In this document: in pieces, positions 1-7,263 of the stretch
Layout of the letters: each line of letters begins with the position of its first letter
Position numbering within the stretch: position 1 is the first letter of the stretch
Assembly: GCA_009693435.1 (NCBI GenBank)
Contig: SHXF01000094.1
Coordinates: 1-16,297 of the forward strand
DNA length: 16,297 nucleotides
Source of the DNA: Betaproteobacteria bacterium
GTDB taxonomy: Bacteria > Pseudomonadota > Gammaproteobacteria > Burkholderiales > SG8-39
Direction: 5' to 3'
Made by a program: the position numbers and the translations under genes
The notes under the pieces: model-generated
What the model was told of the DNA's origin: nothing
What the model saw: the letters and a program-made list of their open reading frames with translations, nothing else
Database searches by the model: none

Positions 1-120
1 GGACACCGCCCCGGACGCATCGAACCGCGCATGCGCAAACGACGGCCCAAACCTTACCCATGGCTGAAGGTCCCTCGCGCCGCAGCGCGACGGCTCATTC
101 AACTCCACGGTCATCAATGA
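1..120 (+). pseudogene. IS4-family transposase, C-terminal end (cut by window edge)
   Basis: Frame 1 is open from the first base to a TGA at 118-120. It encodes 39 residues containing RPGRIEPR and RRPKPYPWLKVPR, followed by a basic tail ending LIQLHGHQ. A proline/arginine-rich RRPKPYP segment near the C-terminus is typical of IS4-family DDE transposases, which cut and paste their own element. The catalytic residues would lie upstream, outside the window, so I cannot say whether the gene is intact. It is entered as a partial gene for that reason. The monooxygenase gene starts only 174 bp after the stop, so the element sits at the left border of the catabolic region. Family identification is from memory of the motif. 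Confidence 0.7.
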
Positions 121-141
121 TGGCTAAAGTAAGTGCCATTC
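121..141 (+). mobile_element. probable right end of the IS4-family element
   Basis: The stop codon of the transposase is followed at once by GGCTAAAGTAAGTGCCATT (122-140). This resembles the terminal inverted repeats I recall for IS4-like elements, which begin AATGGCACTTA when read inward. The exact boundary and target-site duplication cannot be fixed, because the left end of the element lies outside the window. Confidence 0.45.
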
Positions 142-294
142 CGCTTAAAATGCCTATTCGTTCATTCTTGCAACCGGGGCATGACGACTGCTGGTGGGGC
201 ATACCGAACCGCTTCGGATCGAACCAGGTTTGATTTCTCGATCGGTATCGCAGACCCCGGCCGCGCGCGCGTTGAGAGAAACAGGTGATCGAAA

Positions 295-1989
295 ATGAAG
301 CAATATAAAACGCAGGTTCTTGTCGTCGGTGGGGGCCCGGTCGGACTTGCGCTCGCGATCGAATTGGGGATGCGCGGCATCCGCTGCATTCTCGTCGAAC
401 GCAGGGATGGCTCGATTCCGCTGCCAAAGATGGGCGGCGTGAATGCGCGCACCATGGAATTCTGTCGGCGCTGGGGCATCGTTTCTCGGGTGCGGAGTGC
501 CGGCTGGCCACCGGACTTTCCGCGGCGCATGATGTTCTGTACCAGCGTGCGCGGCCATATTCTCCGGAAGATCGAACTGGGCATGATGCGCCCTCCGGAC
601 CCATCGCAACCACTGACGACGAGTCCGGAGTCATTCATCCGTTGCCCACAGCAATGGTTCGACCCGATTCTGCGCGAGCGAGCGTATGAATTCGACACGA
701 ATGACTTGCGCTACCGCGCGCGGATGGAGCGATTCGAGGATCGCGGCAACGACGTGCGCGCAGAGATCACCGATGTTCCAAGCGGCGAAGTCCACGAGAT
801 CGTGGCCGATTACATGGTCGGTTGCGATGGCGCCAAGAGCGGCATCCGCGAGACATTGGATATACCTTCGGATGGAAATTCCCGATTGAGTTTTGAAGTA
901 AATGTCTACTTTGAATCGTTTGCCCTGTTCGCCGGATACCCGGATCGGAAGGCCGTGATGTCATGGCTCGTCGGTCCGGAAGGCGTATGGGGTGCCCTGT
1001 CGACCGTGAATGGCCGCAGTTTATGGCGCTTGTGGTTATCCAACATGGATCCTTCGGTCGATCCGGAGTCCTTCGATGCGGCAGGCTATGTCCGTCGCGC
1101 CATTGGTGCGGACTCGCCGTTCGATGTGGTTGGCATGTTGCCTTGGGATCGGCAGCAACGGGTGGCGCGCCGCTATCGAGAAAATCGGATATTTCTTTGC
1201 GGGGACGCGATCCACAATCTCACGCCGACCGGTGGTTTCGGAATGAACACCGGCATCTGCGATGCGTATGACCTGGCGTGGAAGTTCGATGCCCTCTATT
1301 CGGGATGGGGCGGCGCAGGATTGCTCGATACCTATGAAACCGAGCGACGGCCAGTCGCCGTTCGCAATGTCGACGAGGCAACGCATACCTTTGACCAGGT
1401 GATGAACATCCCGCACTTCTCGAATATCGATGCGGATACGCCTCAAGGCGAAGCGGAGCGGATCACGTTACGCGACAGGCTGGAGCGCGGACATCTGCAT
1501 CGGGAATACCAGAATGAAGGCATCGTATTGGGTTACCGCTACGATCCGTCGCCGCTGTGCATACCCGACGGATCGCCGGCGCCCGAGGACAAGGTGATGA
1601 GTTACGATCCGATCGCCCGGCCCGGATCGCGTGCGCCGCACGTCTGGCTGCCGGACAGTCGATCGACTATCGATTTATTGCTTGGCAGGCAGTTTACTTT
1701 GCTGCGGATCGGATCGGATGCGCCGCAATGGAGCGCGCTGGAAGATGCCGCGCGGCAACGCGCGGTACCGCTGCAAACGGTCGTACTCGACGGTCCGGAT
1801 GCGCGACGACTCTACGAGCGCAAATTGGTGCTGGTTCGGCCCGACGGGCATGTAGCCTGGCGTGGAGATGTTCCTGCGCAGGATGCTGGAGCCGTGATCG
1901 ACGTGGTCCGTGGCGCCCAATGCTTGCCCGTGGAGTCGATAGTTCCCGCAATTTATGGCTCGGTTCCGCCGAACATCGCGCGAAGGTGA
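295..1989 (+). CDS. FAD-dependent aromatic-type monooxygenase (PheA/TfdB/MhpA-like)
   Basis: A 564-residue flavoprotein hydroxylase. Members of this family use NAD(P)H and O2 to hydroxylate aromatic or polycyclic substrates in the cytoplasm. The N-terminus has a Rossmann dinucleotide motif, VVGGGPVGLALA (about residues 10-21), and an acidic-arginine ending ILVER (32-36). The middle has the DG motif, VGCDGAKSGIR (175-185). The second FAD-contact GD motif follows, with its usual extension: FLCGDAIHNLTPTGGFGMN (300-318). The last ~110 residues fit the thioredoxin-like C-terminal domain of the phenol-hydroxylase subgroup, and 564 residues is a normal length for it. The ATG at 295 is preceded by a GAGAGAAACAGG stretch as a weak ribosome-binding site. 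A Bug-family binding protein follows after 96 bp on the same strand, suggesting one transcript. The substrate is unknown. 3-hydroxyphenylpropionate-type hydroxylases are the nearest functional analogy. Confidence 0.9.
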   Translation: MKQYKTQVLVVGGGPVGLALAIELGMRGIRCILVERRDGSIPLPKMGGVNARTMEFCRRWGIVSRVRSAGWPPDFPRRMMFCTSVRGHILRKIELGMMRPPDPSQPLTTSPESFIRCPQQWFDPILRERAYEFDTNDLRYRARMERFEDRGNDVRAEITDVPSGEVHEIVADYMVGCDGAKSGIRETLDIPSDGNSRLSFEVNVYFESFALFAGYPDRKAVMSWLVGPEGVWGALSTVNGRSLWRLWLSNMDPSVDPESFDAAGYVRRAIGADSPFDVVGMLPWDRQQRVARRYRENRIFLCGDAIHNLTPTGGFGMNTGICDAYDLAWKFDALYSGWGGAGLLDTYETERRPVAVRNVDEATHTFDQVMNIPHFSNIDADTPQGEAERITLRDRLERGHLHREYQNEGIVLGYRYDPSPLCIPDGSPAPEDKVMSYDPIARPGSRAPHVWLPDSRSTIDLLLGRQFTLLRIGSDAPQWSALEDAARQRAVPLQTVVLDGPDARRLYERKLVLVRPDGHVAWRGDVPAQDAGAVIDVVRGAQCLPVESIVPAIYGSVPPNIARR

Positions 1990-2069
1990 TCTCCGGCTGG
2001 CAACAAGAATGCCCACTGCACTTGCCCGGGTCGACCGGGCGGCGAGTGGCGTGGATGGTTTATCACCGC

Positions 2070-2080
2070 AAGGAAGGAGA
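2070..2080 (+). promoter_or_regulatory. strong ribosome-binding site fixing a GTG start
   Basis: AAGGAAGGAGA lies 5 bases before the GTG at 2086 and decides that start for the binding-protein gene. The resulting N-terminus is a good Sec signal peptide. Confidence 0.75.
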
Positions 2081-2085
2081 CACAA

Positions 2086-3108
2086 GTGGATGCGAAGAAC
2101 AGAAGCTGTGAGGCGCACTGGAGTGCGAGCAGGCTCTTCAAGGCAATCGCTATGCTGGTGCTTGCCTCAGGTGCGGCCGTGTCGAGCGCGGGCGCATTGG
2201 CGCAGCAGAGCGCGGCTTATCCCGAGCGGCCGATCCGCATGATCATGCCGTTCGGCGCCGGAGGGCCTGCCGACTCCATGGCGCGCCTCCTCGCCAGGGG
2301 TATGGAAGCCAATCTCAACGTTGCGATCATCGTGGAAAACAAGGTGGGCGCTGGCGGACTTGTCGGCGCCGCCGAGGCGGCACGGGCCAAACCGGACGGC
2401 TACACGGTACTTTACACCGCCGGATCGGCCTACACGATTTCGCCGGCGATCACGCCCAGTATGCAGATCGACATGGCCAGACAGTTCATTCCCGTCAGCT
2501 ATGGTCACCGGCAAGACATCGTCCTGGTCGTCAATTCGCAACTGCCCGTTCGCAATATCGATCAGTTTGTGGCGTATGCGAAGTCGCGGTCGCTGAATTA
2601 TGCATCGCCTGGTCGCGGTACCTCGCCGCATCTGATGGTCGAAGTGTTGAAGGACAAGCTGGGTTTTCAGGCGACCCATATTCCCTACAAGAGCGGCGCG
2701 GATATGCAGCGCGCGGGACTGGCGGGGGAAGTGGAATTCTTCATGGATGCAGTCTCTTCCGCACTCCCGAATATCCGGAGCGGGCGGATTCGTGCGATCG
2801 CGCTTTCCGATACCAAGCGGGTCTCTACGCTGCCGGATGTGCCCACTTTCGCCGAACAGGGTGTGCAAGACATGGTGATGTACTCATGGGGCGCACTCCT
2901 GGTGCCCGCCGGGACTTCTCCGGCGATCGTCATCCGCTTGCATGCGGCGATGGTCGCGGCGCAGAAAGATCCGGATATCGTGGCCAGGATGAAGACTTTC
3001 AACGCCGAACCGTATCCAAGCACACCGCAGCAGGTCCGCGACGAGGCCGAAAAGGAAGCCGTCATGTGGACGCAGATGCTCAAGAAATTGAACCTCGTCG
3101 AGAATTGA
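2086..3108 (+). CDS. Bug-family tripartite tricarboxylate transporter substrate-binding protein
   Basis: A 340-residue periplasmic solute receptor that starts with GTG. Residues 1-40 form a long signal peptide: a basic n-region, a hydrophobic stretch IAMLVLASGAAVSS, and a probable cut near ALAQ-Q. The mature protein begins with the family signature YPERPIRMIMPFGAGGPADSMAR (about 45-67). It then has VENKVGAGGLVGAAEAARAKPDGYT (about 83-107) and the later LPDVPTFAEQG. These are hallmarks of Bug proteins (TctC-like), which bind carboxylates or aromatic acids and are greatly expanded in Bordetella and other Burkholderiales. No TctA/TctB membrane genes are seen, so it is an orphan receptor, as most Bug proteins are. 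It sits 96 bp behind the monooxygenase, suggesting that it captures that pathway's substrate. The ligand is unknown. Confidence 0.93.
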   Translation: MDAKNRSCEAHWSASRLFKAIAMLVLASGAAVSSAGALAQQSAAYPERPIRMIMPFGAGGPADSMARLLARGMEANLNVAIIVENKVGAGGLVGAAEAARAKPDGYTVLYTAGSAYTISPAITPSMQIDMARQFIPVSYGHRQDIVLVVNSQLPVRNIDQFVAYAKSRSLNYASPGRGTSPHLMVEVLKDKLGFQATHIPYKSGADMQRAGLAGEVEFFMDAVSSALPNIRSGRIRAIALSDTKRVSTLPDVPTFAEQGVQDMVMYSWGALLVPAGTSPAIVIRLHAAMVAAQKDPDIVARMKTFNAEPYPSTPQQVRDEAEKEAVMWTQMLKKLNLVEN

Positions 3109-3258
3109 CCCGCCCCGCAATCGGTAGTGGAATTCAGGTGGCCTGATCCATGCCATGCGATGGTTTGATTGTCGTCATGGCTGCATGTTCCCGGGTGAGT
3201 TGAGCATGGGTGCGATTGGCGGATGCACTTGCCGCCTGCGGCTCGGCCTGGTTTCGGG

Positions 3259-4893
3259 TTAGGCCTTGCGATCGCCGGATTTTTCCCGATCCCAGAGCGT
3301 GTCCCGACAATCGATCGTCTGTTGCCGCAGCACGGATTTCTGAATCTTGTGTGTGTCCGTATGGGGCATTTCAGTGACGAAGCGGACGTAGCGCGGGACC
3401 ATGAAGCCGGCGAGGTTGGCCGTGCAGTGCGCACTCAGGTCCGATTCGCTCAGGCGGCTATCATCGACCCGCATCACAACCGCGGTCACTTCTTCGTCGC
3501 CATTCTCATCGGGCAGGCCAAATACCGCGGCCTCCGCGACATCCGGGTGGTCCAGCAGCACCGCTTCCACCTCGAAGGTCGAGATGTTTTCGCCGCGACG
3601 GCGAATGGCCTCCTTTTTCCGTTCCATGAAGAACAGGTAGCCGTCTTCATCGAGGTAGCCATGGTCGCCGGTGTGCCACCACAGGTTGCGCTGCGCCGCC
3701 GCAGTGGCCTGCGGATTCTTGTAGTACCCGAGCGAGGTCGCCCAGGGATTATTGTTTCGTAAGACAATCTCTCCGTGCGTGCCCGGTGGCAAGTCGAGAT
3801 CGTTCTCGTCGACGATGCGCAATTCGATACCGGGGCGCGGCCGCCCCGCCGATCCAAGCTTGCTCACCGGATCGAGCATGGTAAACGCGGTAGCCATCGT
3901 GTAGTCGCTCAATCCATAACTCATGATCGCCCGCACTCCGAAGCGACGCTCCCATTGGAGCGCATAGGAAGGCATCGGGGTGAGTACCGTGAAGCGCAGA
4001 CGGTTGTCCGCGTCGAGTGCATGCTCCGGCCTGTGCCACAAGAAGTTGATCATCGAGCTCAGCAAGTGGGTGCCCGTGGCTCCGCTGCGACGGATCTCTT
4101 CCCAATAGCGGCTCACGGAAAACTTCCGCGACACGGCGATCGATGCACCCGCGACGATGCACCCCCAAGTGGTGCAGGCGTAAGCATTGACATGGTTCAG
4201 GGGCAGGGCGACGTAAAGCACATCATCGAAGCGGTAGCCATAGGTCTCTGCGGTGGACATGCCCATCTGGACTAAGGTGGCATGCGTATACATGTTCGCC
4301 TTCGACGGTCCGGTGGTGCCCGAGGTATACGTGAGCATGGCGATGTCGGTGAATTGCACGTCCACGGCGATTGGCGCATCGTCGGCCTCCGTCAGGTGCA
4401 CAAACGCCTTCAGACGCGGGTCGACCGCCAGCGAATCGCCGGTGTCATCGGGCACCAGAAATGCCGCCCGGATCCGGTCCGGCGCAACAGCCAGGGTCTC
4501 CTGCATGCGGCCGGCTTCTGCGACGACCCAGGTCGAATCGGAATGATCGAGAAAGTAGTGGAGAAGCCGCCCGCGTGCGCTCGGAATGATCGGCACGGCA
4601 ACGGCGCCCAATTTGCCCAGGGCAAAGTAGATCAGCAACTGTTCCGGGCAGTTGTCCATGATGACCGCAACGTGATCTCCGCGTGCCACGCCCTCGGCCG
4701 CCAGGCCGTTGGCAACCCGATTGGACAGACGATCGAGCTGCACCCAGCTGTAGCGGCGGCCGTCGTGCAGGAAATGAAGGAATTCCCGATCGCCATAGCG
4801 TCGGGCACGCTCGGCAAGCATCGCACCGATCGTCATGTCACGGTAGCTGGTGCCCCAGTTGGACATGCGGGCGCGTGGTGACGCGGCACTCAT
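3259..4893 (-). CDS. AMP-forming acyl-CoA synthetase (ligase)
   Basis: A 544-residue member of the ANL superfamily that activates a carboxylic acid with ATP and then transfers the acyl group to CoA. The core motifs are all present. The phosphate loop YTSGTTGPSK is at 189-198 and SYGLSDY (A5) at 325-331. WHTGDHGYLDEDGYLFFMERKKEAIRRRGENIS, with the adenosine-ribose Asp410 and the hinge region, is at about 407-438. The C-terminal THKIQK carries the likely catalytic Lys516. Overall it resembles CaiC- and FadD17-like ligases used for carnitine, steroid or other bulky acids. The ATG at 4893 follows a GGGAG at about 7 bases. The gene lies 138 bp downstream of the thiolase-like gene on the same strand and converges with the Bug gene. 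It probably makes the CoA ester processed by the upstream-encoded pair. The exact substrate is unresolved. Confidence 0.92.
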   Translation of the reverse strand: MSAASPRARMSNWGTSYRDMTIGAMLAERARRYGDREFLHFLHDGRRYSWVQLDRLSNRVANGLAAEGVARGDHVAVIMDNCPEQLLIYFALGKLGAVAVPIIPSARGRLLHYFLDHSDSTWVVAEAGRMQETLAVAPDRIRAAFLVPDDTGDSLAVDPRLKAFVHLTEADDAPIAVDVQFTDIAMLTYTSGTTGPSKANMYTHATLVQMGMSTAETYGYRFDDVLYVALPLNHVNAYACTTWGCIVAGASIAVSRKFSVSRYWEEIRRSGATGTHLLSSMINFLWHRPEHALDADNRLRFTVLTPMPSYALQWERRFGVRAIMSYGLSDYTMATAFTMLDPVSKLGSAGRPRPGIELRIVDENDLDLPPGTHGEIVLRNNNPWATSLGYYKNPQATAAAQRNLWWHTGDHGYLDEDGYLFFMERKKEAIRRRGENISTFEVEAVLLDHPDVAEAAVFGLPDENGDEEVTAVVMRVDDSRLSESDLSAHCTANLAGFMVPRYVRFVTEMPHTDTHKIQKSVLRQQTIDCRDTLWDREKSGDRKA

Positions 4894-5031
4894 TGGAGGT
4901 CTCCCGCCGGTTCAGAGGCGATCGTTTCGTGTTTCAGCGATGGTTGCGCCCGGGTCAAGGTCTTGTGGCCACGTGTATGCAGGATGATGGAGTCGGAGTG
5001 CGATGGCATGGCGTCATTTTGATTCGGGGGC

Positions 5032-6231
5032 TCAGTTGTCTCGCGTCAAGAGCATGCAGCCGCTGAAGCCATTGGCAAACCCGGCGCTGACCGCCGCGAT
5101 CCGCGGCGAATTGGCCACTTGTCGTGCACCGGCCTCGCCCCAAAGTTGCGTGCAGGCTTCGACGACGGTTCCGAGTCCGTGCTGCCGCCCGGCCGACAGC
5201 TGCCCGCCATGCGTGTTCAGTGGCAATTGCCCATCGAGGGCAATGCGATGGCCGCCCTCGACGAAGCTCCCGGCTTCGCCACGCCCGCAGAATCCGAGCG
5301 CCTCCAGCCAGAGAAACGTGAAGATGCTGTAGCCATCGTAGAGCTCCGCCAGATCGACGTCGCCCGGCTTCATGTCGGTACGGTTCCACATCATGGTCGC
5401 CGCATCGGAGCTGCAGGTATCCGTGAGACATTCGGGACGCCACCAGGTATCGGTCCGATGCATCGCCGAGCCGATTGCTTCGATCCGTATTGGCGGATGC
5501 GCGAGCCCGGCGGATTCATCGATCCGCGAAAGGATCAAGGCCATCGAGATGTCCACGGGCACATCGCAATCGAGCAGGCAAAGCGGTGTGGAAATGGGTC
5601 TGGCTACGAGGTAATCCTGGATCGTGAAGGGATCGCGGAACACCGCGCCAGGGTTCAGGCTGGCATGTTGCCTCGATGTGACCGCGATCTGACCCAATTG
5701 CTCCCGTGTTGAACCGAACTCGTGAAAATGCCGTGCGGCCATCATTGCCGCGACCTGGATGGGGGTGACGGCTCCGAATGGTACCGTCCACTCATGCACA
5801 CCTTGAACGCGCTCGGAGCGGCTCCCCCAGGACGTACTGGAGCGGTTCTGGCTGCGGGCGGAGGCTTCGGCGATGGTTCGAAAGACCAGGACGTGATTGA
5901 CCAGACCGGTTGCGATCGCTGCGGCCGCGTTGAAGATCGCGCCCAATTGGCCCGGAGTTTCGCGCGCGCCGCAGAACCAGTCGAGCTTCAGGCCGAGCGC
6001 CCGCTGGACCTCGTGCGCCCCCACCGGTGCCATTCCCGATCCATCCGCGACAAAGCCGGGCCAGCTGGACACGCCGTCGATGCGCCGCGTCTCGATGCCC
6101 GCCGAGGCAATCGCTCGCCGGCAGGCTTGAATGGTCAACGCGATCGGAGATGAGGGTGATGGGCGGCCCACGTCGGATAGGCCGATGCCGGTAATGGCGA
6201 CCGTCTTTTCCAATACTTTCGAGGCTCTCAT
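5032..6231 (-). CDS. thiolase-superfamily lipid-transfer-like protein (possible acyl-CoA aldolase subunit)
   Basis: A 399-residue protein with the SCP-x/Ltp2-like thiolase fold: an N-terminal VAITGIGLSDVGR, central AVTSRQHASLNPGA, and a C-terminal NTHGGQLSAGRQHGLG (339-354) carrying the thiolase-type HGG. The usual nucleophilic-cysteine segment is replaced by GARETPGQLGAIF (88-100). The second, C-terminal cysteine region reads GFANGFSGCMLLT, so true thiolysis looks unlikely. YDGYSIFTFLWLEALGFCGRGEAGSF (298-323) matches the segment typical of Ltp2-type proteins. Its start overlaps the stop of the DUF35 gene by four bases (ATGA), which argues for coupled translation and a physical complex. By analogy with Ltp2-ChsH2(DUF35), it could cleave a beta-hydroxyacyl-CoA by a retro-aldol reaction. 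A thiolase or acyl-transfer role cannot be excluded. Confidence 0.85.
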   Translation of the reverse strand: MRASKVLEKTVAITGIGLSDVGRPSPSSPIALTIQACRRAIASAGIETRRIDGVSSWPGFVADGSGMAPVGAHEVQRALGLKLDWFCGARETPGQLGAIFNAAAAIATGLVNHVLVFRTIAEASARSQNRSSTSWGSRSERVQGVHEWTVPFGAVTPIQVAAMMAARHFHEFGSTREQLGQIAVTSRQHASLNPGAVFRDPFTIQDYLVARPISTPLCLLDCDVPVDISMALILSRIDESAGLAHPPIRIEAIGSAMHRTDTWWRPECLTDTCSSDAATMMWNRTDMKPGDVDLAELYDGYSIFTFLWLEALGFCGRGEAGSFVEGGHRIALDGQLPLNTHGGQLSAGRQHGLGTVVEACTQLWGEAGARQVANSPRIAAVSAGFANGFSGCMLLTRDN

Positions 6232-6644
6232 GCGGGATCTGGTTCGAAGAGGGGTAGCCAGACATCTTCCCGTTGCACGAACAAGACCTTCACCCGTTGG
6301 CCGATCAGCAGATTTTCAGGCGGTGCATTGATCACATTCGTGAGCAACCAAAGCCCCTGCTGCTCATCGAGCTCGACATAGGCAACCACATAAGGCTCGG
6401 TCATGTCCGGGCGCCACTTCTGATGATTGACAGTGAAGCTCACGATCCGCGCCCGACCGCTGACCGCACAGGGAGCGACGCCGTCGTCCTGGCAATGCGG
6501 ACAGATCGGCAGTGGTGGGTGGTGCAGGCGGGAACAGGCCCCACATCGATGGATCATCAGCTCGCCGCGTGCCCCACCTGTCCAGAACGCCCGGGTCTCG
6601 GGCCGGACAAGAGGCAAGGGCAGGCTCAGGGGTGGGATTTCCAT
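6228..6644 (-). CDS. DUF35 zinc-ribbon/OB-fold protein, partner of the thiolase-like protein
   Basis: A 138-residue protein when started at the ATG (MEIPPLSLPLPLVRPETRAFW). A TTG five codons further upstream (6659) is the alternative start, and neither has a clear ribosome-binding site. Residues 34-51 contain the rubredoxin-like zinc ribbon: CGAC, 10 residues, then CPHC (Cys34, 37, 48, 51). The rest fits an OB fold, GRARIVSFTVNH to IGQRVKVLFVQRE. DUF35 proteins bind acyl-CoA or dock onto thiolase-fold enzymes, as in ChsH2 with Ltp2 and in archaeal HMG-CoA synthase-thiolase complexes. It is the first gene of the - strand cluster and shares ATGA with the thiolase-like gene. The zinc-ribbon pattern is complete, so this looks like a functional subunit. 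Confidence 0.88.
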   Translation of the reverse strand: MEIPPLSLPLPLVRPETRAFWTGGARGELMIHRCGACSRLHHPPLPICPHCQDDGVAPCAVSGRARIVSFTVNHQKWRPDMTEPYVVAYVELDEQQGLWLLTNVINAPPENLLIGQRVKVLFVQREDVWLPLFEPDPA

Positions 6645-7263
6645 CGTCGGCAAGTTCAAGACTACGAATGACGCAGGCCAATAGACGATGGCGCATGCCG
6701 GAAATCCGGCGATGTCGTCGAGATCGGCGATGTCGTCGAGATCGACGATGTCGTCGAGATCGATAACGTCGGAAGAATTCGATTGCGTTTAGCCGCGACG
6801 ACCAATGCTTCGGGAGCGACATCATGATCGACCGATCGAGGCAATCGAACCATCGGCAGCGGGCAGGCATTCACGCTTCGCATGGGATTTATTTCACCAT
6901 CGGAAAGAGGTCGCGAGGCTGGCAATTCCCAGCACATCCGGATTCAGTCATCGCTGGTCTGATGCGGCGAGCGCGCAGACCGGCTGACCGGGCTGGCATG
7001 ACGGCTGACTTCAAATAGCCTGCGCGCGCCAATGGTAGCACTGAAAAGCTGCGGCATTAGACTGTGTATCCATCGAAGTGACTGCCGGCGTTCGACGTTG
7101 GCGTCGCGGATTTGTCGCTCGGTGGATCGCGGCTGGCGTTGGGGTGCGGTGCGCTTACCTCAACCTACAATTCGTTTAATTATTCGGATAGTAAGGCTTT
7201 GCAACGCACTGTTACAGCCTGTTTTCGAATAAAAAACGTATAACATTAGCACGCAGGCCGTCG
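6645..7263. other. 620-bp intergenic stretch without a convincing gene
   Basis: Short open frames on both strands show no recognisable domain, start context or codon signature, and the longest simply translate the 18-bp tandem units (6710-6763). The part at about 7165-7250 is clearly AT-rich against the GC-rich surroundings. It contains TTCGAATAAAAAACG and TATAACATT but no clean hairpin plus T-tract, so no terminator for the M16 gene could be assigned. It lies between the catabolic block and the housekeeping block and may be a scar of past insertion. Confidence 0.6.
6710..6763. repeat. three tandem 18-bp units
   Basis: The unit CGATGTCGTCGAGATCGR occurs at 6710-6727, 6728-6745 and 6746-6763. 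It varies only at the last base (G, A, A). Each unit begins with CGAT and carries ATCG near its end, giving weak dyad character. It lies about 70 bp upstream of the DUF35 start. It could be a regulator-binding array or a simple replication-slippage product. Confidence 0.85.

Noticed and set aside
1..61. Short - strand frame from an ATG at 61 to the window edge, considered as a divergent regulator
   Set aside because: It encodes only about 20 Cys/Val-rich residues without any regulator motif, whereas the + strand frame carries the transposase signature.
3775..4275. + strand frames opposite the acyl-CoA synthetase, including 4282-4881
   Set aside because: There is no recognisable domain or start context. 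The - strand gene has every ANL motif.
6662..6937. - strand frame with an STTSSISTTSPISTTSP repeat; another frame reads RRHRR repeats
   Set aside because: The peptide repeats are just translations of the 18-bp DNA units in different frames. There is no start context or domain.
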